Assembly: GCA_012656075.1 (NCBI GenBank)
Contig: JAAKBF010000393.1
Coordinates: 147,966-211,965 of the forward strand
DNA length: 64,000 nucleotides
From: Phytophthora hibernalis
Taxonomy: Eukaryota; Oomycota; Peronosporomycetes; Peronosporales; Peronosporaceae
Direction: 5' to 3'
Both the position numbers and the translations under genes were made by a program. Each line of letters opens with the position of its first letter. The first letter of the stretch is position 1. The notes under the pieces were generated by a model, which was not told the DNA's origin, ran no database searches, and saw only the letters and a list, made by a program, of their open reading frames with translations. Shown here in pieces: positions 34,045 to 45,450 of the stretch.

Positions 34045-34965
34045 CTTAACGGTAATAGCACGGTTCCAAACGAACCAAGTTTTCGGAAGGATCTAGCTGT
34101 ATCTGCTGAAGGAATGTAATGTCCAGAGTGCACTCTGTGAAATTTTTACTAAGTTAACCTACCTGTATTGTACCTGCGGCAAAGTCGCGACAATTAGCCG
34201 AGTGACAGTCACTATCGACTACAATATCTCGTTTTTGTTTTTTTCTTACTGAAAAATAGTTGAGCGTCATGTACGTCGAACTTTACCTTGACAAAAGTAC
34301 CACGAAAATGAAAGACATCACCGACTGAATGGTCGTATTAATTAATGGTTGCCGCCCTACTATCGCGCTCCATTGCAAGGTTACAATACACAATACCTAA
34401 CTGTTGTCCCTATCAGGACTGGACTGGGAACAAAGGACAGGTCGGAACCGAGCAAAATTGGCCATCAGTTGGAGGATCTCGAAGATTGAACATGACGACA
34501 TTGCACAACGAGTAAGTGCGAGTCGCGTGGTATTTAGAGAAAAATTATAGTATTTCCAATTGGCAAGGATTTCTTGAGTTCTCGCCGACTCGTTAAGCAG
34601 TACTACTGTAGTATGCATGTGCTGTGTAGTTGTTCTCTGGTACGGTATTGCACGTTGCAATTATGAACTAGAGTAGATAAGAGTCATTGTGGTACAGTAT
34701 TGGCGGTGTCTCTAATTGTACTGACGCGGTTATTAATTCTTGTCGTCGACGGATCTGGATGTCGATTTCGACCTATAACCAACGACAGTAAAAGACACCG
34801 TCCACCAAAGGCAGACAACTGGTTAGTCGGTGCATCCAGTGCTGTATTCTGTTCAACTTTTAGTTTCAATTCCTCGACTTCTTGATTCATAAATTATCGC
34901 ACAATTTGGGTAGTGCCCTATGTCGGTTCTTCTCATCGAACCAAATGGGTATTTTCCTCACTTCC
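34045..34965. other. AT-rich spacer, no gene seen
   Basis: Only short chance frames are present. Nothing shows motif or composition support. Confidence 0.6.
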
Positions 34966-35563
34966 TCACGCCATCTCTCCTCCGTAGATCGTGAACTTGA
35001 CGTCAACCTCAGCAGATACAGTCACCTTCTTGGGCTTGACGACTCTGTCCGCAGCCAAGTGTCCCCTCTGCATCATGCGCTTCTGGGTACGTCTCTTACT
35101 CTCGAGCTTGCGCTGGTTCTGGTTGGCCTTGGCGCGGTGGCGTTCGCACAGGTTGTGGCGCTCGCCGTTGCGCTTGATGGCGCGCGAGTAGCTGCACTTC
35201 TTGTTGCGGTAGCGACACAGCATGTCGTCGGCTGGGGCTCCGGTCGGAGGCGTGAGGGACGGACTGGCCACTCGCAACGGACTCAGCATGGGGCGCAGTT
35301 GGGGCTGTGTCTGTTGTTGTTGCTGGATCTGCATGGGTTGCAGTGGCGGCTGCCGCTGTGAGGAGGCTGATGGGCGGCAGACGCGGAGGTGCGGCGGGTG
35401 CCACCGACAGCATGTGCAGCCCCAGGCCGGCGGCGGAGCTGCTGGGGCTGCGCGCGTTGGCTGCCAACTGCGTGGCCAGGTGGGGCAGCGCCTGGTTGGC
35501 TTCGTTCTTGATGGTCACGTCGTCCGCGGCGTCTTCCGGCGCATCGTTGAGCAGGTGGTCCAT
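34966..35563 (-). CDS. Small Cys3His-motif protein (family copy 3), one frame change
   Basis: An Ala/Pro-rich N-terminal half (MDHLLNDAPEDAADDVTIK..., from 35563) and a second half in another frame belong together. The second half reads MQIQQQQQTQPQLRPMLS, then C-x6-C-x15-C-x2-H (CRYRNKKC ... LCERH) and the basic KANQNQRKLESKRRTQKR. The join lies around 35330-35365, where one base is missing or extra. The metal motif has exactly the same spacing as the copies at 24847, 25989 and 37425. The N-terminal D-x-D-G motif of copies 1 and 2 is absent here, and the C-terminus (VDVKFTIYGGEMA) differs, so this copy is a more distant member. A zinc-binding nuclear role is inferred. Confidence 0.7.
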
Positions 35564-37424
35564 GGTGTTCAGACTTGGAGTTTGGGCGAGTGACTGGCAG
35601 GAGACAACTTGGTGATTGACACGGCGAGGTGCAGTGCGAGTTTTGTGTATCAGAGCGTCCCGTTTGCGTCGGCTTGCTCGACGCGAGCAAGTCGCTCATA
35701 TCTCCTGCTAGACTCGATTGCCTCGGATATGTTATACTGGTCGAACGGAGATTTGACTTGGGTTAGTAGGGTGAAGGACCTGTTAAGACAGTAGCGACCT
35801 GTTATCTTAAATAGGATGTACTATAGAAGCCCGATTCGAGCAGAACCGGGTCCGCGTGAGATGGACGCTGCGTCATGATCGAGCATGATCTGGCCGCTTC
35901 GCAATGATATCCCATGTGCAGTCCAACTACATTAATAAAATACATGTAATAAAGCTGGTTGCCGTGGAGCTTTCACCAGTGCAGCAGTCAAAGCAGCGAT
36001 AGCGCGTTTTGCATCAACTTCGAGCAGAGATCTCTACCGACGAAGGGCTCAAGCTTGCCGCAGATCCCGTGAGCGAGCGCCGCCGAACGCCTTCCTGCAC
36101 CAGCTTCAAGCGCCCAGATCCTGCACCCGTTCAGTCGAATGAGCACGCCACCTGATTTCTTCGTCGTGTCGCGATATCAGGCTTCCTCGAGAAGCTCCGC
36201 TATCGGCGAATCGCCAAAGGAGTCGGTCGATCCGAGTCCGAGCGACTCGCGAAAAATCCAGCGCTACGGTCGGCTTGCAGACGGGCAGGAGGCCCAGCGC
36301 AGGTTCACTTGCTGCGAATTGCTCGAGTTGCGGCGGACTTGACCCTTTGCTGCGCCAGCTCGCTCATCGCGGTGGCACTCCTCGAACTGGACTCCTGGAC
36401 GTCCTCATCGGCTCTCGAGGCAGGCTCGGCTTGGCCGACTTTGGCTGCTGGAGTGCTGCTGCTTCTCGTTGCTGGACTCGACTTCGGTGGGGTAGGTACT
36501 GTAGCGGATACATGTACAACTTCAAAGCTCACGTCAGATGTGTTGGTGTTAGTCGATTCGATTAAGCCAACAGAAATTTCATGACGAACCTCGTGCCAAA
36601 ACTCACCAATTGTGGTCATGTCATGTAAGCACCTCGATCCAAACTGGCAGTTTATCTGCTGGGCTAAGTCAACCCGGTTGGAAACACCCGGTGCTGAGCA
36701 GCCAAGTGGTGTCTGCTCGAGTACCTCTAGAGCACCGCAGCTGGAAGGTGCCGTACAAACACTTTTGGTAGCTCTCATCCTTAAGTGTGTCTTTGCTGTC
36801 GGCACGGATAGCGACTCGCTATTAGCGAGCGAGTCGAGCACTGCCCAATTGAAGCAGCATCAGACAAGGCCTTTCATCGAGGTGACGACCAGCACCACCG
36901 AAATGATAATCGAAGAATAAGATCACTTGTAGACGATTCGAGCTGTTCAACGAAAGGAGTCGCAAACTCCTCGCTTGAAGCCGTTCATTATGATAGAATA
37001 AGCAGTCATCCGAATGGGTACGCTGGACCCAGTTCAGCTCCGCTCCGTGCAAGTCTCTTTTGCAGCACGCCTCCTGCTCGTTATGCTGGACATGCTGCAA
37101 ATTTGAGGTGACGTTTTCACTCACATTCTCAAGAGCAGCTCCGCTACCGGTACATGTAGTCGATATGACGTGCTTCAGATTTATTAATAACGTTAGAAAA
37201 CAATGGCTGGGAAGCGGTTGGCCTGATATATCGAAGATATGATGAACGGCAACGGCAACGGCAACATTCGGGACCACGAAAGTAAGCACTGCATTATTTC
37301 CACTTCGTACGTGTCTACTTGCTCATTGCTCACTACAACTGTAGCACATCGTTCGTTAAATATATACCGTCTACGCAATTTCGTTCTGTGTGTTTGTTGA
37401 ATTGCGTCATTGGCGCTCTTAGTT
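35564..37424. other. Spacer with unassigned open frames
   Basis: A minus frame of 178 codons (36305-36841) has a Ser/Thr/Glu-rich end (ATRSSSTPAAKVGQAEPASR), and an overlapping plus frame (36309-36584) is hydrophobic. At most one is real, and neither has a recognisable domain. TACATGTA occurs at 35941 and 36509, and TACCGGTACATGTA (two overlapping octamers) at 37145-37158. Confidence 0.35.
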
Positions 37425-38047
37425 TCAGAACCTCATGCCACCCGACTGTGGCGGGGGTGGCGGTGGAGATCCGTCGGTACTGGTCGATGAAGACCAGTCG
37501 TTGGGGGTCGTTGATGTCTGCTGGTAGCCGAACGCCGTGGGTGGTGGGGTCCTCGTCGGGGGCAGGAAAAGTGTAATCAGCGTCACAATGTCTTCCTCTT
37601 GCAACGGTGTGGGCGTGTGCAGAGGCTCTAGACGGGGTCGTACCCACCCGTTGGGGGTGTATCGTCGTCTGCAGTCGAAGTTGCACCGGTTGCTGCAATG
37701 GGCATTGGACGGCCCTCGGTTTCTGCTCTCCGGGCCTGTCGGGCCATTCGTTTGCGCAAGTCGAGTCGGCGCTGGTTGCGGTTGGCGTTGGCGCGGTGCA
37801 TGGCGCAGAAAGTGTGCAGTCCACCGGTCCGCTTGACGGCGCGTGGGTTAAGACACTTCTTGTTGGCGTAGCGGCAGTGCAACTGCTCGGGGGCACACGT
37901 GGTGCTCGAGTCCACGATTCGGCGTCTTTTGGTGTGCCTCGCCTCGGAGCTGTCCGAGTCATTTCGATCGATTGGTACGGGCGGCGGGAAGCGGAGTGGC
38001 TTGTCGTCCATGTGAATTACCCAAGTGCCGAGGTCCACTACCCACAT
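37425..38047 (-). CDS. Small Cys3His-motif protein (family copy 4), one frame change
   Basis: The start at 38047 (MWVVDLGTWVIHMDDKPL) keeps the N-terminal motif seen as IDDDGHKLV in copies 1 and 2. The core is C-x6-C-x15-C-x2-H (CRYANKKC ... FCAMH), followed by NANRNQRRLDLRKRMARQ. At about 37630, in a GGGTGGG context, the frame shifts by one base. The other frame continues with TPLQEEDIVTLITLFLP and a Pro/Ser-rich end, and LQEEDIVTLITLFLP corresponds to the C-terminal helices of copies 1 and 2. The read-through supports a working gene with a sequencing error, or very recent damage. Role as for the other copies: unknown, likely metal-binding and nuclear. Confidence 0.7.
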
Positions 38048-38639
38048 TAGTGCAAGGGCCTACCAAAAGAGCAATGAGTCGGTGCGTATGGAGCTTTTCG
38101 CATGGCGCTAGTCAGGCGTGAGGGTGCAACAAGATCGTCAAGCCATCGCGGATCGAAAGCGGCGTCCCCGTGGAAAAATCAACCAAACCCCACGGCTGTA
38201 AAAATTGTCTTCCGGTAAATCAAGTGTTGTCCTCACCTGCGATTCCAAATATGTAGCCATGAGATGAGACGCGTCTGCCTGTCGAGGACATCTCAGTTTC
38301 TATTGTTTTGTAGGAAAACGTGTAGGTACGACCTGTGAGAAGTAGTTTTGGACGTCACTGGGGACTAGGGCCAAAAATGATACGAACAGGTTTTGGCCGC
38401 CAATGCTACATGTACTGGATGGAGCCGAGTTTTGGGCCAGATGCCTACCGCACGCAATACGAAAAGTACTTGATACATGCTCTGTCTGCAGCAAGCTAAC
38501 TGGAACGGACACACTCGAGCAAAAAAATCGCTGTCCTTGAACACGGCGATCGAATGTTACGAAATTTTTAGATGTACATGTAGAGGTGGTTGCACTAGCC
38601 AGTTCCGGGCAATGATCGATGCCCTGATGTTGTTGCTTA

Positions 38640-38688
38640 CATGGCGATACATGTATGCTCCACAAAGTTGGGGATACGGATCAGCACC
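38640..38688 (+). repeat. Duplicated segment, copy carrying TACATGTA
   Basis: Identical to 39982-40024 over 43 bases except that the TA in GGCGATATGCTCC is here TACATGTA. This looks like an occupied-then-emptied TA target site; see findings. Confidence 0.9.
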
Positions 38689-38881
38689 ACAACTGGTGAT
38701 ATCCGCGGTCCGCTTGCTATGAAATATTGTGAAATATTGGCGTGTTTAGAGCGTTTATCGACGAGTGCTGGCGACTTGGAGGGCACTCTGCGTATGGGGG
38801 ACAGGGTTTCCTAAAATACTATTCCAATTATATGTAGGGCCCTCGATGAAATAAATAATTGTGCGGCGCTCAAACGAAGAA

Positions 38882-38951
38882 GAAATACATTATTGCAAAC
38901 ATCGGCGTCCTGAAATACATTATTGCAAACATCGGCGTCCTGAAATACATA
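38882..38951 (+). repeat. Tandem repeat, 30-bp unit, 2.3 copies
   Basis: Two exact copies of a unit beginning GAAATACATTATTGCAAACA (38882-38911 and 38912-38941) are followed by a partial third. Confidence 0.9.
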
Positions 38952-39981
38952 ATGCATATTTCAAAGTAGAAGTACTATACTGAAGTATGACTCGATTCAG
39001 ATGTACTTGTCTGCCGTTTGCACCTGTGCCATCGCTGGACAGCTCCGTTAATTAATAAATGCAACGTCGGAAGTACCTCATCAGTTCGTACGTGTACAAG
39101 AAGCAGCAACAACTTTGCAAAATCGCGTGTTTCATATGCGAATTAAATAGATTATTGCTCGGGGTGTCGGGACCAAAATAAGCTATTGAGCGGATTCAGC
39201 GGATAGCAAGAAATACATTATTGTTTGGTTAAATAAATGCATTTTTGATATTGCCATATATTTTTAAGGAAACCCTGGGGGGACAACCAGACTTGTACAT
39301 GTACTTCGAAGTATGTATTATATAGCATTGGTTTTGCGACATAAAAGCTCCAGATGGACGAGCACAAATCAACTCGTGTCATCGAGGACAGGGTCTCGGT
39401 GGTCAGGCCATTTACAGATGACCCGACAGGCACAACTCCTACCACGTTGTCGCTCCACGGCGCCGGGTGCTTGCCCGGCTATTGCAGTCGCTATTATTAG
39501 TTGTAGTAGTCAGGTTGTTCGCCAATTGGCGTTGACTCAAACCTCGCTTCAACATCCCGCACCAGTCGTTCGTTGCAACTTGCAGATCCCAAAATGGAGA
39601 ACCGGAGGCGAAGAGCAAGCGAGCAGCTCCGCTGCAGTGCAGGTTGTGCGGTCCACTAGATTGTTAACACAAGAGCGACAGCGCGCAGCGCCGAGCACTT
39701 CGGAGCTCGCCCCAGCAGTTCGTCATAACCTCTCCGAAACTACATGTATTAATAACGCTAGTATATTTCCGTGTACTGTGCACTAGTACAGTAGTAGCTT
39801 CCGAAGTAAGACACTCTTGTTTCGTGGAGTTCAGTGGGCTCAGTGAATTGCTGGTGTACATGTATTATATTATATAATACATGTATTAATACATGAAATG
39901 CATATCGAGGCCACTTCGACCTTTGCTACTTTGGTGTCGCTTGCTGTCGCTGTACAAATGACCCATGGGCAGATTACGAGC

Positions 39982-40024
39982 CATGGCGATATGCTCCACA
40001 AAGTTGGGGATACGGATCAGCACC
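39982..40024 (+). repeat. Duplicated segment, copy with plain TA
   Basis: Partner of 38640-38688. It lacks the six extra bases, so it is the unoccupied form of the same site. Confidence 0.9.
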
Positions 40025-40640
40025 CTGCACTCGTGTTGAAGTGCATCACCGGCCTGTTGCGGCATTGCAGGGACACCCCATCGAATGTCATGCCGTCCCG
40101 AACGAACCTCCGTCCGAGCCTTCGCCATAGAGCAGCAAGACATACAGGCAGCAAATGACGAGGACATTTTTCGCCGCGTCCAATGCGCTTCATAGGAAAG
40201 CGCTGCGATAGGAAGTAATCGATGGGAACCCTCCGCCAAATTGCAGGAACCTGCTATCTGCTATTATCTGCGAGGAATTGGATCTCCATTGATAGCCCGG
40301 TTGTATCTCAAATCAAAGGGATCAAGGCTTTACAAAGCGCGGCACGAACACGCTCTCTACCTCCCATTCATGTTGGCATATCACTATACAAAGACATCGG
40401 CTTCCTGATCTCCGCATCCCGACCTGCATCTTCGGTGCGAGCAGATGGAGAACCCAGTGCTGGGCTCGCACCACTTTATCCCGCTATGCATCGCGCCTTG
40501 AGATGGTCACCCCGTCGTTTGCCTGATACTGTGGGCTTTGGTGTCCGTGGCTCACTCGGAAAAGCAACCGCCCACAGCACAGCGCTTGATACCGCTCGAC
40601 CTGTACCTACCCAGCTAACAGCACCAATCAAACCTTCAGC

Positions 40641-41063
40641 ATGAATCGCCTCATGACGTACATCACGCTCCTGGCCCTCGCCGTCGTGGCCGTGACCTCT
40701 CCGGTCTCCGCTATTCCGGACCCCAATTCGGTCGCCGCTGCCGCCAACGCTGAGGCGTCCACGACACCCGAGGAGTCGGTGGACAACGCCTCCGACACGG
40801 TGACCAGCACTGCCGCAACACTCACGGATGGAGCGTCGAACACAGCAGCTGCCATCTCTGACAGCGTCTCCAATGTGACGACGGAGGAGATCATCAGCGC
40901 TTCGTCGTCGGGATCCACGGCCGGCAGCACCAATCTCCAGGGATCAATCGACTCCACCTCGGCCTCGGCTTCAGCTTCGGGCTCGTCGGGTTCCGCACAC
41001 GTGACGCCTAGCATCGCCCTCGCCTCGGTGGCCATCGTCGCCATCACCGGACTCTTTATCTAA
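40641..41063 (+). CDS. Secreted Ser/Thr/Ala-rich protein with GPI-type tail
   Basis: The 140-residue protein begins with a clear signal peptide (MNRLMTYITLLALAVVAVTSPVSA). The mature part, starting IPDPNSVAAAANAEAS, is almost entirely Ser, Thr, Ala, Asp and Gly, which suits dense O-glycosylation. It ends with a Ser/Gly stretch and a hydrophobic tail (IALASVAIVAITGLFI) with no charged residues after it, the form of a GPI-attachment signal. The protein probably sits on the outer membrane face or in the cell wall. The IPDP start is shared with the short gene at 46575. Function is unknown. Confidence 0.8.
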   Translation: MNRLMTYITLLALAVVAVTSPVSAIPDPNSVAAAANAEASTTPEESVDNASDTVTSTAATLTDGASNTAAAISDSVSNVTTEEIISASSSGSTAGSTNLQGSIDSTSASASASGSSGSAHVTPSIALASVAIVAITGLFI

Positions 41064-41650
41064 GTTGATCGCCCGGCGTAGGGTGGCCTCGCCCCACGAC
41101 GGAATGGGATTGATGACTTGGTGTAGTCTGGAGTAGAATAAGTGTTGGGTCGTCCTCAAGCGAGCGTGCCCTCCGCCGGACGATATCTTCTTTAAAAAGC
41201 ACGTACATGGTTTTATTAGCGCTGCTCTCGTTCTCTTTACTGCCATTCATCCTGCTTATCACTTTTCATTTCCGAGCGCAAGCATCTCATCAAACTCGTG
41301 CAGGTCTTTTGCTATTATAACGTTATTAGATCTTTCGGTGACTCCTCTCGATCGGAAACGTCTTGAGCGTCCAGGTTCCAACTTTACAACAAGTTCGAGT
41401 TGCGCAGCGCAACGAGAAAGATTCGAACTCAAACGCTCAGAGTCAGAGAGAGCGCGTGGATAAGCGGTCACTTCCTGGGATTGGGATCATCGCAATCACC
41501 GTGTGATTCACACACTCGCTGGTCATGCCGTCGAGATTTTGCTGCGGTTGATTACATGTAACTGTAGAATGGATTGATTAATGTGGCGCACTCGGTGCAC
41601 GCTTTACCGTCTACCGGTAGGTGTCTACACATGTAGTACTTCAGGCCCGC
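41064..41650. other. Spacer between convergent secreted-protein genes
   Basis: No gene is seen. TACATGTA is at 41553 and TACCGGTA at 41612. Confidence 0.6.
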
Positions 41651-42127
41651 TTAGGCGAAGTTGAGGGCGAGTCCGGCAACCGCGAGGGCGGCCATGACGA
41701 GACCCGACGATTGTCGGATCGACGGGGCCGCGGAGGAGCCCGAGGCGGTAGTGGAGCCAGCGGCGCTCGCCACATCGTCTGCGACGGAGCTCGCAATGCT
41801 TGCCGCGTCGTCGAGCAGACTGCCAGCAGCGTCGGCGGCACTGGAGACCGTGTCGGCGGCCGTTCCGGTGGCGTTGGCGACCGTATCAATGGCCGAGTCG
41901 ACAGTCGATCCGGCAGCGTCAGTGACCGTGTCGACCGCAGTGTTGGCGGCGTCCGTGACAGTGCTGGCGGCCGTGTCGGTGACGGCGGTGGCGGCGTTGC
42001 TCACAACGTTTCCAGCAGCGCTGTTAGCGGCGTCCGTCACGCTGCTGACGAGGTCTTCAACGACGGCGTGCTCAGCGTTCGCGACGGCGGCGAGGGCGAT
42101 GAAGGCGAGGCAGGACAGGACGCGCAT
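41651..42127 (-). CDS. Secreted Ala/Val/Thr/Asp repeat protein with GPI-type tail
   Basis: The signal peptide is MRVLSCLAFIALAAVANA. The mature region is a run of short repeats of the type V-T-D-A-A-N-T-A-V-D-T-V, about 11-12 residues each, through residue 125. These would form long amphipathic helices like those of LEA or apolipoprotein-type proteins. A Ser-rich spacer and a hydrophobic end (GLVMAALAVAGLALNFA) follow, suiting GPI attachment. The uninterrupted frame and strong third-position GC suggest a working gene. A structural or lipid/surface-binding role is only an inference from repeat type. Confidence 0.8.
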   Translation of the reverse strand: MRVLSCLAFIALAAVANAEHAVVEDLVSSVTDAANSAAGNVVSNAATAVTDTAASTVTDAANTAVDTVTDAAGSTVDSAIDTVANATGTAADTVSSAADAAGSLLDDAASIASSVADDVASAAGSTTASGSSAAPSIRQSSGLVMAALAVAGLALNFA

Positions 42128-42674
42128 CTTGTATTAATAGGTGGGGCTTGACTTGGGAGTCTGGAGGCGAATGCACGAATGAGCGACTTGTTGTTGGGGG
42201 AGGAGAGGTGCGCCACCACGAGGCGACAGTCTCGGCGCACGTGGATTTTAATCGATGCAGATGGCAGGCGCACACGGAAAGTTCAACCTCGCACGAAGAA
42301 AGCGGGCAACGACATCGTCCTTTATCCGGTACCGGTACAGTCAGTACACGCTCGCTGCTTCGGTCGGAAGTTCAGTGCTGCGCTGCTGTGAAGCGGTGCT
42401 GCATTGTGGTCAAGGGCTTTTGCGACCAAACTCCCATTCGGCCTTTCGTGAGCAACACTACGTACCGGTACTGGTATAGTGCGGGTTAGAGTAATGGCGA
42501 GCCGTCCCCTCGAGTTTATACAAACGCATATCACCAGGAAGACGAAAACAACAATACATGTACGAGCAACATGGAAAGCAAAATGTGATGTCGCTTCTAT
42601 TATGTTGTCTTGTGTCGATACGAAGGAAATACGGTCGTTATTGGATCAGCGCTGCAGCTCGGAGTGCGCATATC

Positions 42675-42970
42675 TTATAGGATGTTCGCGACGAGACCTA
42701 CAACGGCAAAGACGGCAGTCGAAGTCACCGCGAGAGAGTGAGCGGATGAGATGTCGTCGGCGATGGAGCCTGTGGCGCTTGCAACCGTGTCGATGGCATT
42801 TTCGGTGGTGCTGCCCACTGTGTCGGCAGCGCCATCGACCCAACTGGCGGTGGAGTCGTAGGCGTCTTCAACTGCATCAACCGCGTCGCCGATCACGTCG
42901 GCTGAAGCGGGGAGGCAATAGCAAAGGCAGAGACGGCCATGAGCGTGAGGTAAGCAGTGAAGCGAGCCAT
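42675..42970 (-). CDS. Secreted Ala/Asp/Thr repeat protein, small, with frame change
   Basis: From 42970 the frame encodes a signal peptide MARFTAYLTLMAVSAFAIAS. One base later the mature part begins in another frame (ADVIGDAVDAVEDAYDSTAS...). The repeats DTVGSTTENAIDTVASATGS resemble those of the gene at 41651, and the end LAVTSTAVFAVVGLVANIL is a GPI-type tail. The shift lies at about 42900. Since both halves are well preserved, a single-base error or recent mutation is likely. The signal start MARFT-x-YLT is shared with the gene at 44752. Confidence 0.65.
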
Positions 42971-44751
42971 ATTCGGTGGTGGTGGTAGATTGGTGTTTGT
43001 GCTTGGAAGTAAAACTGAAAATGACTAAAGTTCGAAGCCAAGAACAGCGGATCGAGGATGCTGCTGCTAGCCGCTTAAGGTCCGTTCATTCCTAACTCTT
43101 TATTCACCGCTGATGGGGTAATCGCTGTTTGCAGGACACTAAAAGCTCAAGCTTCTTGTAGCCCGCGCCACCAGTTGGGTGGAGGCAACCAGTAGGTATC
43201 AACTACCGGTACCGGTAGATAAAATCCGTTTGATCATTTTTAGTCGAGGTCTTCAAGTGAAAATAATCAAAATTGATAAAAATGATGACGTTGTCCCTGT
43301 CGGTCGCTTCAACCGTTGAGTGCAACAACGAAAGCCCTCGCACCTCGAATCACGAAGCTCGCTCAATCTCGTTTCACTCCGCCATGCTTGCAATCGGAAG
43401 AGTTTACCCAAGAGACGTTGTTTTAAGGGTTCTCAACTTGCACCGATGTCCAGAGCCAGGAATCATTTCCGGCGAGACGAGCGCACACCGTATTCAACGC
43501 CCATCTATCTCCATAGGGGCAGCCACGATCTGCTGGCCAGTGACGCCACCGACTGACTGCCAAGAGGTGCCATGTCGGAGATCGGGCGTTTGTCTCCTTC
43601 GTTACGTAGGATTGAACGACGACAGGTAGCGCGGAGTCGAGTACAACAGTGAAATCGTCTTCAGGGTCTTCTGGGGCAAGCGATGCACTAGTCGTGGGGT
43701 GAAACGTTTATCTTTGTCGCCAACAATTGGTGGACCACCAAGTAGGAATGGGTATTACCGGTAGAGTTCGAGCTTGCAAGAGCTTTGTAACACAATACTT
43801 TATTAAAACAATTGATGGACCGGTGGCGGGTGCTGGAGATGATCACGAGAACTCCCGCTTAGAGCTCAGTGGCGACAACAGCTCCGAAGGCGCCACTTTC
43901 TTTCAACGCTGCATTATGACTGAGTGCGATTCCCACTGTAGTCTGCGCTCTATCATCTTGTTCCATAACAGCGTTATTTGAAGTGAGGAGTCGAATTCAC
44001 GATGAAAATGTGCTGGACGTCTACACTTGGAAAGGTGCAAGTGCATTCTCAAGGCTGAGTTGCGGTGCCAACAGGCTGACAGTCTGCACAAGCGTCACAA
44101 ACTTTTATCCTTGCCACCCTTAGATCAAGTCCATCTAGTGGTTGCCAGCGCTTCAGCTTGCTCGTAGATGCATGAAATAGGTTCACTGAATCCGTCTACA
44201 ACTCGCATCCTTTGGTTTTTACATCACATGTGCTTAATCTCGCAAGTTTGAAAATCCGCCGGCTGACGAATGGATCCTCAGGTGCCGGTTAACTGTGTCA
44301 CACCTCCATACGTGGTTCCCGTCCTGCAGTACTGCTGCTTTCGGACAGCAACCCATGAGAATCAAGTGAAGCTATGTTTACCGCAAGCAGCGATACCTTA
44401 CCAGGATGTCATCAAGGAGCACCGGAGCCCCGCCACGAATGGTTTGATTATCGCGGATGCAGATACCTGCTCCCCAAGATAAACTCCAACGTCTCAGTGC
44501 GTTCAGTGACGATGGTCTTGACAATAAGTCGCCGACTCGGAACATGAGCATTCGGCGGCCGAGTGCTCATGTTGTACGCGAACATGATGGGCAGGCGAGA
44601 ATCACTTTGGTGCTTGAGTGTGTCCGCCTCAGGACACGAATGATACGGCCCTACGTCGCTTTCGCGGACTCACCGATACATCATTCCCCAATTTGCTTTC
44701 GAGTACCAGCTACCACCTCCTCCCAAGGCCACCCACCACTTCACGACCATC
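42971..44751. other. Spacer without recognisable gene
   Basis: Short frames such as plus 43273-43629 have no support. TACCGGTACCGGTA, two overlapping octamers, is at 43204-43217 and another TACCGGTA at 43756. Confidence 0.55.
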
Positions 44752-45450
44752 ATGGCTCGCTTCACTCCATACCTCACTCGCGGCTCTCGCTGCGCTTGCT
44801 GTTAACTCGCTGGTAACTGCCGATATTATCGACGACGCCACCGCTGCCGCCGAGGATGCGGCAAATGCAATTGCCAGTGCTGCCGAAGATGCTGCCAACG
44901 CTGCCGGTAGCTGGATCGACAACGCTGCCAGCAACGTCGAAGAGTTCTACCATGACGCGGAGAGCGCGGCGGAGGACGCCTACGATGCGGCGGCCAGTGC
45001 GGCCAAGGAAGCTTGTAACAAGTACAACACAGAGCACAGCACTTCACTCGACTGCAACGAGTCGACAGCAAGTGCAGCTGCTGATGCGGCCGCTAGCGCT
45101 GCAGAGGAAGCCTGTGCGAACTATAACAATGCGACGGAAAGCTCGCTCGACTGCGCGCAAACGGCCGCCAGCGCCGCCCTGGAGGCCTGCTACAACCACA
45201 ACAATGCCACCAACGGCTCGTTCGACTGCTCCACCATCAACGCGTCCACGACTGCAAGTAGCAACACTACGGGCAGCTCGACTGCCAGTACGACGACTGC
45301 TCCTCGACCAGCACGACGTCCACGTCGGGAAGCGCGGCGAGCGGCTCTGTGGATGGCATCTCGACCACGTCGTCAGCCTCGACTCACGGACTCTCCGCCG
45401 CTTGCGCCACTGCGATCACCCTCGTGGCGCTGCTTGCGAACTACGTGTAA
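44752..45450 (+). CDS. Secreted Ala-rich protein with paired-Cys repeats and GPI-type tail, two frame changes
   Basis: The start ATG at 44752 (MARFTPYLT) runs into a stop. One base over, LAALAALAVNSLVTA completes a signal peptide. The mature part has Ala-rich helical repeats (AAEDAANAIASAAEDAANAA) and then three units of about 36 residues with the pattern A-A-S-A-A-x-E-A-C-x-x-Y/H-N ... S-x-D-C, giving one Cys pair each. A second one-base shift near 45295 leads to a Ser/Thr-rich spacer and the tail ATAITLVALLANYV, stop at 45450. Both shifts restore family-like sequence, so the gene may be real with sequence errors. Function is unknown. Confidence 0.65.

Larger units (their letters stand above)
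38048..40640. other. Gene-poor spacer rich in short repeats and octamer palindromes
   Basis: TACATGTA occurs seven times (38407, 38575, 38648, 39296, 39741, 39857, 39878). A 30-bp unit is repeated in tandem, and a 43-bp segment occurs twice. A minus frame of 117 codons (39886-40239, with LIRIPNFVEHIAMAR) may be a coding scrap that includes the 43-bp segment. I cannot name it. Confidence 0.5.

Noticed and set aside
39886..40239. 117-codon minus-strand frame with LIRIPNFVEHIA
   Set aside because: Part of it recurs at 38640 without an open frame. It is probably a scrap of repeated coding sequence rather than a gene.
41621..42151. Plus-strand Gly/Arg-rich open frames (up to 176 codons) over the secreted repeat gene
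   Set aside because: They are shadows of the minus-strand repeat protein, which has a signal peptide and a GPI-type tail.
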